Positions 16,351-24,534 of a stretch of DNA of 43,077 bases are shown piece after piece. The stretch is from Bacteroidota bacterium. Lineage in GTDB: Bacteria; Bacteroidota; Bacteroidia; Sphingobacteriales; Sphingobacteriaceae. Positions within the stretch are counted from its first letter, which is position 1. Every line of letters starts with the position of its first letter. The notes beneath the pieces were generated by a model. The model did not search any database and had not been told where the DNA came from. It saw only the letters and a list, made by a program, of their open reading frames with translations. The DNA lies in contig JAJYRG010000014.1 of NCBI GenBank assembly GCA_021794195.1, forward strand, positions 1 to 43,077, in the 5' to 3' direction. The position numbers and the translations under genes are program-made.

Positions 16351-17919
16351 TTAGTTATCTGTTTCATCAGAGAGGGACAGGCAATCTAAACCTGTATTGG
16401 TCATCTGCCAGTGCGTATAATTTTGTTTATTTGAAAACTCCGTCTCACAGCCTTTATAGGATAGATTTCTTATCTTATCCCTAAGGTTTGTATGTAAATA
16501 AACTTCCGTTCCAACAGGAAGATAAACAACAGCATCTACTTTTTGATCCCTTTCTAAAGCTTGAGGATTCAATGAAAAATGACTGTCAAAACTTACTTTT
16601 TCGCCTTGTTGTTTGGCCAGATACTCAATATTGCTTGCTCGCTCAGAAGCCAGTTGAAGGGTTTTACCTTTAGCCGAATAATTATACTCTATGTAAGGGC
16701 CTGACAGGGAATCAAGGCTCTCAAAACGAATACTGATATAATTTCTGCGCATGACATTTATATCGCTCTTTATGAAGTTCAATTTAGTTTTGTTTTCTTT
16801 TTCTATACGAAAAACTTTAACATCGTTTTGTTCAAAGAAAAACACTTCCTCAGGCTGTATCTTTTCTTCTATTTTGATAGTACTCGTCTCCGCAAAATCA
16901 ATTTTTACCAGATTGATATAGTATAACAAACCCACCAACGAAATAATCCAAATGGTCAGTAAACTCAGCGTAAGGATATTATGCATAGGTTTCTGTTTGA
17001 ACAACACGCGGATAAACAAATAAAAGATTGCAAAAACCGGAATCACGATTGCTAAAAAACCACTAATCAAAGCAATTATAGACTCAGTAGAAGAAAGATA
17101 TCCCAAAAAACCAGGGTAAAATTCACCCGAAGCCACCCCAATCAGAGATAGAAATACGACGATTAGACCTATAAATAAAGCGATAATCGTTATGCCAAAA
17201 GCCAGTGCAAAAACAGCTAAAATAAATAACCCTACAAGTCTGAAAAACCTAACTACTAAGTCAACAAATACTTGGATACCTCTACGCAGACCGGAATTAG
17301 GATTAGAAATATTGTCTTGCAGCCCTCCTAATTCATCTTCAAAAGATTTTTTAAAATTTTGAAGATTTGGCGTTTTGCCCCGCATAGCCATTTTATCGGA
17401 GCGTGTACGTGCTATAGGCACCAAAATCCATAGAATGATATAGATCAAAATTCCTGAGCCTGCTAATAAAAATAAGATTAACCAGCCTAATCTTACCCAT
17501 ATAGCATCGATACCAAAGTATAAAGCTAAACCACTGCTCACTCCTCCTAAAATTTTATCATCGGGATCTCTCATAAGTTTTCTAGCCGCAGAAAAAGTCC
17601 GATCCTCTGCAGGCTCTTCATTTTCATAATCTTTTGAATACTCTTCTTCATCTATCTCACTGAAATCACTCACTCTTCCCATCTGAGCTACCATTTCTTC
17701 TACATCTTTCTTATTGATAACTTCTTTTCGTCCGGGATCTAAGTTTTCACTGAAAATTTCAGAAACACGGCTTTCTATATCTTCTATAATTTCTTCACTC
17801 CCTTCCGTTTTACTGAAATGCTTCTTAACATCCTGCATGTAAGCTCTAAGATAGTCGTATGCATCTTCTTCAATATGAAATACGATGTTATTAATGTTGA
17901 TGATGATTGTCTTGTTCAT
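16351..17919 (-). CDS. PspC domain membrane protein
   Basis: A 522-residue inner-membrane protein. The N-terminal domain (1-65) is the acidic segment found before PspC in Bacteroidota (IININNIVFHIEEDAYDYL). The PspC domain (about 112-172; KLMRDPDDKILGGVSSGLALYFGID) has the first membrane helix. Three or four more helices follow (about 220-345), then a soluble, probably periplasmic domain of about 170 residues with beta-rich character. It is the second gene after padR (12 bp gap) and is followed by the outer-membrane barrel gene. PspC proteins sense or respond to envelope stress in other bacteria. In this operon such a role is inferred. Confidence 0.88.
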   Translation of the reverse strand: MNKTIIININNIVFHIEEDAYDYLRAYMQDVKKHFSKTEGSEEIIEDIESRVSEIFSENLDPGRKEVINKKDVEEMVAQMGRVSDFSEIDEEEYSKDYENEEPAEDRTFSAARKLMRDPDDKILGGVSSGLALYFGIDAIWVRLGWLILFLLAGSGILIYIILWILVPIARTRSDKMAMRGKTPNLQNFKKSFEDELGGLQDNISNPNSGLRRGIQVFVDLVVRFFRLVGLFILAVFALAFGITIIALFIGLIVVFLSLIGVASGEFYPGFLGYLSSTESIIALISGFLAIVIPVFAIFYLFIRVLFKQKPMHNILTLSLLTIWIISLVGLLYYINLVKIDFAETSTIKIEEKIQPEEVFFFEQNDVKVFRIEKENKTKLNFIKSDINVMRRNYISIRFESLDSLSGPYIEYNYSAKGKTLQLASERASNIEYLAKQQGEKVSFDSHFSLNPQALERDQKVDAVVYLPVGTEVYLHTNLRDKIRNLSYKGCETEFSNKQNYTHWQMTNTGLDCLSLSDETDN

Positions 17920-17931
17920 AAAAGAAAATTT

Positions 17932-18270
17932 TTAGTTGATATTCCTTCCTTTAATTGATTTTTCGACCGCAAATACAAGTGCCTCCCATGTGCGATCCAA
18001 TTGATTTAAAACTTCTTTGCCCTCTTCCGTAATTGAATAATATTTTCGGGGCGGGCCAGATGTAGATTCTTTCCACTCATAGCTCAACCAGCCATTTGTT
18101 CTCAATCGGTTCAATAGGGGATAGAGGGTACCTTCTACTACTAACAGTTCTGCTTCCTTCATTTCACGTATAATGTCTGATGCATATATCTCGCCGCGCG
18201 AGATGATGGAAAGAATACAATACTCTAGAATCCCTTTCCGCATCTGTACTTGTGTATTTTCTGCTTTCAT
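17932..18270 (-). CDS. PadR family transcriptional regulator
   Basis: A 112-residue winged-helix repressor. The PadR N-terminal domain is complete: QMRKGILEYCILSIISRGE, EGTLYPLLNRL and GPPRKYYSITEEGKEVL. A short C-terminal helix mediates dimerisation. It is the first gene of a minus-strand operon with the PspC and outer-membrane-barrel genes. The ATG at 18270 matches the family N-terminus and lies five bases after a -7 element, so the mRNA should be leaderless. Direct repeats overlapping the promoter are a good candidate operator, implying autoregulation. The inducing signal is unknown. Confidence 0.93.
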   Translation of the reverse strand: MKAENTQVQMRKGILEYCILSIISRGEIYASDIIREMKEAELLVVEGTLYPLLNRLRTNGWLSYEWKESTSGPPRKYYSITEEGKEVLNQLDRTWEALVFAVEKSIKGRNIN

Positions 18271-18275
18271 ACTTA

Positions 18276-18317
18276 CAAATATATAAGTTTACATAGTACT
18301 TTGCAATACATAGTACC
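18276..18317 (-). promoter_or_regulatory. padR promoter with overlapping direct-repeat operator
   Basis: On the minus strand a -33 TTG (18304-18306) is separated by 20 bp from TATATTTG (18276-18283), an excellent Bacteroidota promoter. Two direct copies of GTACTATGT (ACATAGTAC at 18291-18299 and 18308-18316 on the plus strand), 17 bp apart, cover the spacer and the -33 element. That position suits repression by PadR. Confidence 0.65.
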
Positions 18318-18454
18318 ATGTTAAAACGCAATCATTTGATTATCAGCCAGTAATTTTTTTAATTAATTTTATAATAAGCGAAAAGCTCTTTGTTTTTCCT
18401 ATTATAAAAGAGGATATTTATATTTTAGGCATTGATTTTGAGTTGAAACAAACT

Positions 18455-18841
18455 ATGAGAAAAATTTTCGGATATAAATGGGCTATTTTATGGGCTGTTC
18501 TAATGCTTTCTTTATTTTTATGGCCATCGCCCAGCGCAGGCGGTTTTACTTTTTTTGAAGGCTTTGATAAAATAGTACATTGTGGTTTGTTTTTTGTTTT
18601 TGCAGCATTGCTTTTACATGGAAAAGTACGTTCAAGCAAAACCAAAGTCCGAAAATTTAAAACCGGCGTTTCCGTACTTATGATAGGAGCCTTATTCGCA
18701 TTTCTTACCGAAGGGGCTCAATTATTAACAGATTCGCGGAGTGCAGATTGGTGGGATATTTTTGCCGATATGGTTGGAACAAGTATGGCCGTCTTCAGTT
18801 TTTTTCTCTTTTATCTCCCTTATCTAAAATGGAATAAATAA
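18455..18841 (+). CDS. VanZ-like family membrane protein
   Basis: A 128-residue integral membrane protein with four hydrophobic segments. It has the VanZ-like signatures FDKIVHCGLFF and, near the end, FLTEGAQLL with SADWWDIFADMVGT. VanZ itself gives low-level teicoplanin resistance, but most short homologues have no known function. Resistance should not be assumed here. The ATG at 18455 is preferred to an in-frame TTG four codons earlier. It is divergent from padR and convergent with the ComF-like gene, 18 bp away. Confidence 0.85.
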   Translation: MRKIFGYKWAILWAVLMLSLFLWPSPSAGGFTFFEGFDKIVHCGLFFVFAALLLHGKVRSSKTKVRKFKTGVSVLMIGALFAFLTEGAQLLTDSRSADWWDIFADMVGTSMAVFSFFLFYLPYLKWNK

Positions 18842-18859
18842 TCCTTTAACATCCATGCT

Positions 18860-19552
18860 TTATGCATTTCCAATAGCAAGGAATGACAGTTTACAAGACG
18901 TTTCATTCCTTAAAGTTTGCCCTGCGGAGAGCAAAGTAGCCCCTGTCGTAATTACATCGTCAACAATAAGCAAATGCTTATTATATATTGCTCTCGGATC
19001 CATACATTGAAAAACATTCTCCATATTTTCATACCGATCCAATCGGCTTTTTTGAGTTTGGCTTATTGTAAATACTTTTCTTTTAAGCACTTTATTATGT
19101 ACAGGTATATTCGTACTCTGCGCCAAACCCTTTGCAAAATATAAACTTTGATTATAGCCTCGTTTTCTTTTTTTACGGCTATGCAATGGAATAGGTAATA
19201 TTATATCAATATTTTGCAACCATTCTTTCTCTCTTTGATATTGTCCGAATATTTTTCCAATGTTATAGGCAATTTTAGGCTGGTTTTTATATTTTATCTT
19301 GTGAATGATTTTGTATACCCGATCTGAATATTTCATATCAAAAACAGAATAGGCAGATTCAAATATTATTTTTCCCCAAAACTTCTTTTCTACATGATTA
19401 TCAATTCCTTTTCGCGTATTTGAAAAGGGCAAAAAGAATGAACATTCTATACAAATAAATTCTTCTTGTTCTATCAAAGTTTTATCACAGGCTATACATG
19501 CTCTCGGAAAGAGAAGTGAATTCAGGCTTTTCCAGTATAATTTGGGTGACAC
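18860..19552 (-). CDS. ComF family phosphoribosyltransferase-like protein
   Basis: A 230-residue ComF/amidophosphoribosyltransferase-family protein. An N-terminal zinc-ribbon-like set of cysteines (CIAC and CIEC, about residues 19-37) precedes the PRTase domain. That domain contains PIPLHSRKKRKRGYNQS and the PRPP-binding motif LLIVDDVITTGATL. In competent bacteria ComF helps single-stranded DNA uptake and processing; in others its job is unknown. No other competence gene lies here. The start is GTG at 19552: an overlapping ATG two bases upstream is out of frame, and no in-frame ATG precedes it. It lies 46 bp downstream of rlmN on the same strand, perhaps in a pgi-rlmN-comF transcript. Confidence 0.88.
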   Translation of the reverse strand: MSPKLYWKSLNSLLFPRACIACDKTLIEQEEFICIECSFFLPFSNTRKGIDNHVEKKFWGKIIFESAYSVFDMKYSDRVYKIIHKIKYKNQPKIAYNIGKIFGQYQREKEWLQNIDIILPIPLHSRKKRKRGYNQSLYFAKGLAQSTNIPVHNKVLKRKVFTISQTQKSRLDRYENMENVFQCMDPRAIYNKHLLIVDDVITTGATLLSAGQTLRNETSCKLSFLAIGNA

Positions 19553-19598
19553 ATTATCGTACTTTAAGGGATTCCTTGCATTAAAGATACTATTTATT

Positions 19599-20663
19599 TT
19601 ATATTTCAGCCCCTTCTTTTTCTTTTAATGCTAATTGGCCGCAAGCTGCATCAATATCTTTTCCCCGGCTTCTACGTATATTGGTAACAATATCCTGATC
19701 CCTCAAATACTCGGCAAAAGCATCTATCTTATCTCCTTCAGCATTTAAAAAATCGGCTTTACTAATAGGATTATACTCTATAATATTTACTTTAGAGGGT
19801 ACATGTTTACAAAAATCGGCTAATTCTTTTGCATCTTGAATTTGATCATTAAAACTATGAAACACTATGTATTCAAATGTAATTTTGTTTTTTGTCTTCG
19901 CATAAAAATATTTTAACGCATCTGCTAAGGCCTCCAGAGAGTTTTTCTCATTAATAGGCATGATCTGATCTCTTTTTTGATCATTAGCCGCATGTAACGA
20001 TAAAGCCAAATTGAATTTCACTTCATCCTCTCCCAAACGTTTTATCATTTTCGCAATACCCGCAGTGGACACAGTTATTCTCTTAGGAGACATGTTCAAA
20101 CCATTTTCTGCTGTTATTCTTTCTATGGATCGCAATACATTCGCATAATTCAGTAAAGGTTCGCCCATGCCCATATATACAATATTTGTCAACCCTTTCC
20201 CATATAATTCCTGAGCTTGGCGATCTAACACCACTACTTGATCATATATTTCATCCGCATTTAGGTTTCTTTTTCTGTCTAAAAAACCGGTAGCGCAAAA
20301 TTTACAGCTCAAGCTACAGCCTACTTGAGAACTCACACACGCCGTCATGCGTTCCGGTGTAGGGATGAGAACACCCTCTACCTCTTCACCGTCGTAGAGC
20401 TGAAAGATGTTTTTTATGGTCTTATCTGCCGATACCTGCGAAGACTTAATAGACAGATTGTTTATGATAAATTTTTCCTTTAACAACTCGCGTAACGAAA
20501 GGCTCAAATTGCTCATGTCATCAAAATCTACAGAAGATTTTTCCCATAGCCATTCGTAAATCTGCGCTGCACGAAATTTCTTTTCTCCCAACACTTCCAT
20601 TTCCTCCCGGAGCTGAAGCAAATCTAAACTTCGTATATCTATTTTCTTTTCTGTCATTTTCAT
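19599..20663 (-). CDS. rlmN: 23S rRNA (adenine2503-C2)/tRNA (adenine37-C2) methyltransferase RlmN
   Basis: A 354-residue radical SAM enzyme that methylates C2 of A2503 in 23S rRNA and of A37 in some tRNAs. The radical SAM cluster motif is CSLSCKFC (Cys116, 120, 123). The two cysteines of the ping-pong methyl-transfer mechanism are also present, one in ACVSSQ (Cys109) and one near the end in AACGQLA (Cys341). The segment MGMGEPLLNY is the usual RlmN SAM-binding signature. Cfr-like enzymes are close relatives, but length and context favour the housekeeping RlmN. The start is the ATG at 20663, with a second ATG two codons later. It is 45 bp after pgi, so co-transcription is possible. Confidence 0.95.
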   Translation of the reverse strand: MKMTEKKIDIRSLDLLQLREEMEVLGEKKFRAAQIYEWLWEKSSVDFDDMSNLSLSLRELLKEKFIINNLSIKSSQVSADKTIKNIFQLYDGEEVEGVLIPTPERMTACVSSQVGCSLSCKFCATGFLDRKRNLNADEIYDQVVVLDRQAQELYGKGLTNIVYMGMGEPLLNYANVLRSIERITAENGLNMSPKRITVSTAGIAKMIKRLGEDEVKFNLALSLHAANDQKRDQIMPINEKNSLEALADALKYFYAKTKNKITFEYIVFHSFNDQIQDAKELADFCKHVPSKVNIIEYNPISKADFLNAEGDKIDAFAEYLRDQDIVTNIRRSRGKDIDAACGQLALKEKEGAEI

Positions 20664-20708
20664 GTTGTAGATCTAACTTTTTTATTCAACGGATGACCTT
20701 ATCAAGCC

Positions 20709-22364
20709 TTATTTTTTTTCTGTCCATGTTTTAAACTGATTAATAAGACCATTTGTAGAAGCATCATACGAATCTACCATTCTACTCGTCTTTAATTCAG
20801 GTAGAATGCCTTTCGCCAGTTGTTTGCCAAGTTCTACACCCCATTGATCAAAACTAAAAATATTCCACACTACTCCTTGCACAAATATTTTATGTTCATA
20901 ATAAGCAATCAGTTTGCCCAAAGTAAAAGGGGATAGTTCTTTCATCAAAATTGTATTTGTAGGTCTATTTCCTTCAAATATTTTATAAGGCAAAAGTTTA
21001 TTCACAGCTTCTTCGGATTCGCCTCCAGCGCTCAACTCTTCTTTCACTTCTGCTGCATTTTTTCCTTCCATAAGTGCTTTAGTTTGTGCAAAAAAGTTAG
21101 ACATCAACAATTCATGATGCTCTCCTACGGGGTTTGTATGGATAGCTGGAGCAATGAAGTCACTCGGTATCAATTTTGTTCCTTGATGGATGAGTTGATA
21201 AAAAGCATGCTGACCATTTGTACCCGGTTCTCCCCAAATAATAGGTCCAGTTTGGTAGTTCACCCTTTTTCCGTTTCGATCTACGCATTTACCGTTACTT
21301 TCCATGTCCCCTTGTTGAAGATAAGCCGGAAACCTATGCATGTATTGGCTATAGGGAAGTATAGCGTAGCTTTCGGCGTCAAAAAAGTTATTATACCAAA
21401 TGCCTAAAAGAGCCATAATAACCGGAATGTTCCGGTCAAACTCTGTATTTTTAAAATGAACATCCGCTTCATGCGCACCCTGCAATAGCTTTTCAAAATT
21501 TTCGTACCCTACAGCCAAAGCGATAGAAAGCCCTATAGCTGACCAAAGTGAATACCGCCCGCCTACCCAGTCCCAAAACTCAAACATATTCTCAGGGTCA
21601 ATTCCAAAATCACGAATTCCTTTTTCATTTGTACTCATGGCTACGAAATGTTTAGCCACATCCTTTTGTTCCGAACCTCCATCTAAAAACCACGATTTGG
21701 CCGTTTGTGCGTTTGCCATGGTCTCTTGTGTAGTAAAAGTTTTGGAGGCAATCAAAAACAACGTAGTCTCAGGGTTCAATCCCTTTAGAGCTTCTACAAT
21801 GTGAGTCCCATCCACATTGGACACAAAATGAACATTCAAATGATTTTTATAATATTTCAATGCTTCAGTTACCATCACTGGCCCCAAGTCAGAGCCCCCT
21901 ATACCAATATTAACCACATCTGTGATGGATTTTCCGGTATAACCTTTCCATTCTCCAGAAATTACTTGAGCAGAAAATTTTTTGATATGCTGTAAGCTTT
22001 TTTGAACTAAAGGCATGACGTTTTCCCCATTTACATAGATAGGTTCTCCGCTAAAATTTCGCAAAGCCGTATGTAAAACGGCTCTATTTTCAGTTTCATT
22101 GATAGCCTGTCCTTCAAACATAGCTTTAATCGCCTGCTCCAAGTTACATTCTTTAGCCAGCTGAACAAGAAGTGCTAAAGTTTCGTCATCCATAAGGTTT
22201 TTAGAAAAATCAAATAAAAGATCGTTTTGCAAAACAGAAAACTTCTCAAATCTTTGAGAATCTTTTTCAAAAAGTAACCTTATATCTTGTTCAGAGATAT
22301 GTATAAAATGATCGCTAAGGTATTGATAAGCTTTAGTGGTTGTAAAGTCTATTTTTGGAAACAT
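20709..22364 (-). CDS. pgi: Glucose-6-phosphate isomerase
   Basis: Interconverts glucose 6-phosphate and fructose 6-phosphate in glycolysis and gluconeogenesis. Length 551 is that of the long bacterial/eukaryotic-type enzyme. Signatures visible are [19 protein letters not shown], the active-site block [20 protein letters not shown], and the C-terminal segment [20 protein letters not shown]. The frame extends six codons upstream from a TTG, but the ATG at 22364 is preferred, because a good promoter (-7 TATCTTTG, -33 TTG, 17-bp spacer) sits 15 bp upstream. rlmN and the ComF-like gene follow on the same strand. Confidence 0.97.
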   Translation of the reverse strand: MFPKIDFTTTKAYQYLSDHFIHISEQDIRLLFEKDSQRFEKFSVLQNDLLFDFSKNLMDDETLALLVQLAKECNLEQAIKAMFEGQAINETENRAVLHTALRNFSGEPIYVNGENVMPLVQKSLQHIKKFSAQVISGEWKGYTGKSITDVVNIGIGGSDLGPVMVTEALKYYKNHLNVHFVSNVDGTHIVEALKGLNPETTLFLIASKTFTTQETMANAQTAKSWFLDGGSEQKDVAKHFVAMSTNEKGIRDFGIDPENMFEFWDWVGGRYSLWSAIGLSIALAVGYENFEKLLQGAHEADVHFKNTEFDRNIPVIMALLGIWYNNFFDAESYAILPYSQYMHRFPAYLQQGDMESNGKCVDRNGKRVNYQTGPIIWGEPGTNGQHAFYQLIHQGTKLIPSDFIAPAIHTNPVGEHHELLMSNFFAQTKALMEGKNAAEVKEELSAGGESEEAVNKLLPYKIFEGNRPTNTILMKELSPFTLGKLIAYYEHKIFVQGVVWNIFSFDQWGVELGKQLAKGILPELKTSRMVDSYDASTNGLINQFKTWTEKK

Positions 22365-22379
22365 ATTTATATTTTTATA

Positions 22380-22407
22380 CAAAGATAAGTATTTCGATAA
22401 ATAACAA
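22380..22407 (-). promoter_or_regulatory. pgi promoter (-33 TTG, -7 TATCTTTG)
   Basis: On the minus strand TATCTTTG (22380-22387) is an exact TAnnTTTG element, with TTG (22405-22407) 17 bp upstream. The predicted start is about ten bases before the pgi ATG, giving a very short leader. Confidence 0.6.
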
Positions 22408-22436
22408 CTTTGTAAGTTTTATATTTTACAGCAATA

Positions 22437-22481
22437 AAAAAGGGATTTATTCACTTCGGCATGTTGAATAAATCCCTTTTT
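22437..22481 (-). terminator. Rho-independent terminator after rng
   Basis: Seventeen-base perfect arms (AAAAAGGGATTTATTCA and TGAATAAATCCCTTTTT) surround an 11-base loop containing TTCGGC. It sits 17 bp beyond the rng stop and separates rng from pgi. In the minus direction the stem is followed by a T-run, so it should terminate rng efficiently. It is nearly symmetric and might also act in reverse. Confidence 0.85.
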
Positions 22482-22497
22482 CTATTTTCAAATATCA

Positions 22498-24051
22498 CTA
22501 CAGTGTGATTTCTTCTTTTTTAGAATTTAAGAAATGGAATTCTGTTAAGTGGTAAGAAGATGAACTTTTTAATTTTATCCATTGTCCGAATTTGAATAAC
22601 CACTTTATTCTTTTTGAGATAAAGCCAGATTTGATGTAAGCTTCTATGTAAGGATGGACGCAAAGCGTAATATTTTTCTCGTTTTGTTCCTGCAGAATAT
22701 ATGCAAGATTATTTTCTATATCATCTACTAATAGAATACTTGATCTAATTTTACCGGTACCTTCACACGTAGGGCATTTTTCGCTGGTTGTGATAGACAT
22801 TTCCGGTCTTACTCTCTGTCTTGTTATTTGGACTAATCCAAATTTGCTCGGAGGTAAAATCGTATGCCGTGCCCGATCTGTAGCCATACATTCTTTCAAA
22901 TAAGCATACAGTTCTTTGCGGTTAGCCGCGATATGCATATCTATAAAGTCTATTACCACAATTCCTCCCATATCCCTAAGCCGCAATTGCCGGGCTATTT
23001 CCCGTGCAGCCTCTTTATTGACCATAACCGCATTGTTCTCCTGATTTTCTTTATTAGATACACGGTTTCCACTATTTACATCAATTACGTGTAGGGCTTC
23101 GGTATGCTCGATTACCAAATACGCACCTCCCTGTAAATTCACCGTTCTGCCAAAAGAACCTTTAATCTGTCTGATTACCCCAAAGTGTTCAAAAATAGGT
23201 TCTTTATGCTTATAATACTTAACTATTTTTCCTAAATCCGGAGAAATACCGTTGACATACGCTTTCGTTTCTTCGTACATCACCTGGTCATTCACATGTA
23301 TATGGGAAAATTCGTCTGTCAGAATATCTCTCAAAATAGTAGAAGCCCGATCCATTTCTCCGAGAACCCGGTGAGCCGGTTTAGCATCTGTTAATTTTTC
23401 CGTGAAGCGCTCCCATTTTGAAAGCAGATCTTCCAGATCATTTTGTAATTCTTTTACCCCTTTCCGCTCCGAAACGGTACGAATAATAACGCCGAAATTC
23501 TGTGGCTTTATACTTTCCACTATTTTTTTTAGTCGTTTACGTTCCGAATTCCCTTTAATTCTTTTGGAAATTGATATTGCATTCGAAAAAGGCACTAAAA
23601 CCAAAAATCTACCCGCGATCGACAGATCTGAACTTAATCGGGGTCCTTTGGTAGAAATAGGTTCTTTGGCAATCTGCACAGGTAGTAACATGTTTCTTTT
23701 TAATACCTGAGAGATTTTGCCGGTTTTATCAATATCCTTCTCTCGTTTTAAATTTTGTACGATTTTTTCATGACTACTCCCATTCTTTATCATCCGGGTA
23801 AGCTTGAGCAACGAAAGAACCTGTGGACCTAAGTCGAGGTAATGCAGAAAGGCATCTTTTTCATACCCTACATCTACAAATGCGGCATTTAACCCCGGCA
23901 TTATTTTTTTAATACGGCCCAGATATATATCTCCGACCGAAAAACTATCGTCTACTTGTTCTTCATTAAGTTCTACAAGCTGTTTATCCTGAAGTAAAGC
24001 AATGGTCACTCCCTTGTTTGGGACGGAGTCTATAATAAGTTCCTTTACCAA
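22498..24051 (-). CDS. rng: Ribonuclease E/G family endoribonuclease (RNase G)
   Basis: A 517-residue single-strand-specific endoribonuclease for rRNA maturation and mRNA decay. An S1-like domain lies at about 35-130 (FSVGDIYLGRIKKIMPGLNA). The catalytic core has metal-binding Asp324 in HVIDVNSGNR and Asp368 in IVVIDFIDM. The zinc-link CPTC (426-429) dimerises the protein. There is no long RNase E-type C-terminal scaffold, so it is the RNase G form. The start appears to be TTG at 24051: the conserved N-terminus VKELIIDS follows it, an in-frame TAG lies two codons upstream, and no ATG is available. A -7 element ends six bases before it. It is downstream of HU, the TPR gene and the small ribosomal gene. 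Confidence 0.95.
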   Translation of the reverse strand: MVKELIIDSVPNKGVTIALLQDKQLVELNEEQVDDSFSVGDIYLGRIKKIMPGLNAAFVDVGYEKDAFLHYLDLGPQVLSLLKLTRMIKNGSSHEKIVQNLKREKDIDKTGKISQVLKRNMLLPVQIAKEPISTKGPRLSSDLSIAGRFLVLVPFSNAISISKRIKGNSERKRLKKIVESIKPQNFGVIIRTVSERKGVKELQNDLEDLLSKWERFTEKLTDAKPAHRVLGEMDRASTILRDILTDEFSHIHVNDQVMYEETKAYVNGISPDLGKIVKYYKHKEPIFEHFGVIRQIKGSFGRTVNLQGGAYLVIEHTEALHVIDVNSGNRVSNKENQENNAVMVNKEAAREIARQLRLRDMGGIVVIDFIDMHIAANRKELYAYLKECMATDRARHTILPPSKFGLVQITRQRVRPEMSITTSEKCPTCEGTGKIRSSILLVDDIENNLAYILQEQNEKNITLCVHPYIEAYIKSGFISKRIKWLFKFGQWIKLKSSSSYHLTEFHFLNSKKEEITL

Positions 24052-24057
24052 CAGCTA

Positions 24058-24065
24058 CAAATTTA
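24058..24065 (-). promoter_or_regulatory. -7-like element just upstream of rng
   Basis: TAAATTTG on the minus strand fits TAnnTTTG and ends six bases before the TTG start. No -33 TTG was found, and such a match can arise by chance in AT-rich DNA. If real, the rng leader would be close to zero length. Confidence 0.3.
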
Positions 24066-24407
24066 TGGAAGATAAATACTTGAGTAGTATTCATCACCCT
24101 ATTAAACCATTACACAAATATAAAGAGTTACATAATAAGGCAGCAGAGGTATGTAACCATAAAATCATTCTTGCATGAGGATAGAATTTCAAAAATACTG
24201 CTTTGTAATACTTATACTCCGATATCTGATTTAAACTCTTGCTTAATATACGTTTAAACCCATATACATAGAGATCATAAACACAACAAAGCAGTTACTT
24301 CGTGAGTTCGCATCCACCTACTAGGCTACCTTCTAAACATCTATTATCAATTTTCTCAATAAGAAAACAATATATTAACTTTCGAGAAAACATAAATATA
24401 GTCTACT
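24066..24407. other. 342-bp intergenic region with nested inverted repeats
   Basis: No coding frame was recognised between rng and the small ribosomal gene. Two nested inverted repeats are visible: ACTGCTTTGT (24197-24206) with ACAAAGCAGT (24286-24295), and inside them TTTAAAC with GTTTAAA (about 24230-24258). They could fold a structured leader of rng or a small RNA. A GAGTTCGCATCC stretch near 24303 resembles a tRNA T-loop, but its flanks do not pair. I assign no RNA family. Confidence 0.4.
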
Positions 24408-24497
24408 TTATTTTTTCTTGTGTCTATTTTTTCTCAAACGTTTCTTGCGTTTGTGGGTAGCCATTTTATGTCTTTTTCTTTTTTTTCCGCTTGGCAT
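24408..24497 (-). CDS. Small basic ribosomal protein, AURKAIP1/COX24 (mS38/bS22-like) family
   Basis: A 29-residue, strongly basic protein beginning MPSGKKRKRHKMATHKRKK and ending RLRKNRHKKK. It matches a tiny, nearly invariant Bacteroidota protein annotated as AURKAIP1/COX24 domain-containing, related to mitochondrial mS38 and part of the small ribosomal subunit. It has a proper ATG (24497) and TAA. It sits 37 bp downstream of the TPR gene in the HU-TPR-ribosomal protein-rng series. Because of its size it is easily missed by gene callers. Ribosome association is from family knowledge. Confidence 0.85.
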   Translation of the reverse strand: MPSGKKRKRHKMATHKRKKRLRKNRHKKK

Positions 24498-24534
24498 AGC
24501 TAAATACTTTTAAAATTTTTATAAATATTGTTAA

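Noticed and set aside
18455..18841. VanZ-like protein as a glycopeptide-resistance gene.
   Set aside because: There are no vanA/B/H/X-type genes nearby, and short VanZ-like proteins are widespread without such a role.
19599..20663. RlmN as a Cfr-type resistance methyltransferase.
   Set aside because: Length, both end motifs and the core-genome setting between pgi and the ComF-like gene fit housekeeping RlmN.
24303..24320. GAGTTCGCATCC resembling a tRNA T-loop.
   Set aside because: The flanking bases do not form a T stem, and no acceptor or anticodon arms could be placed.
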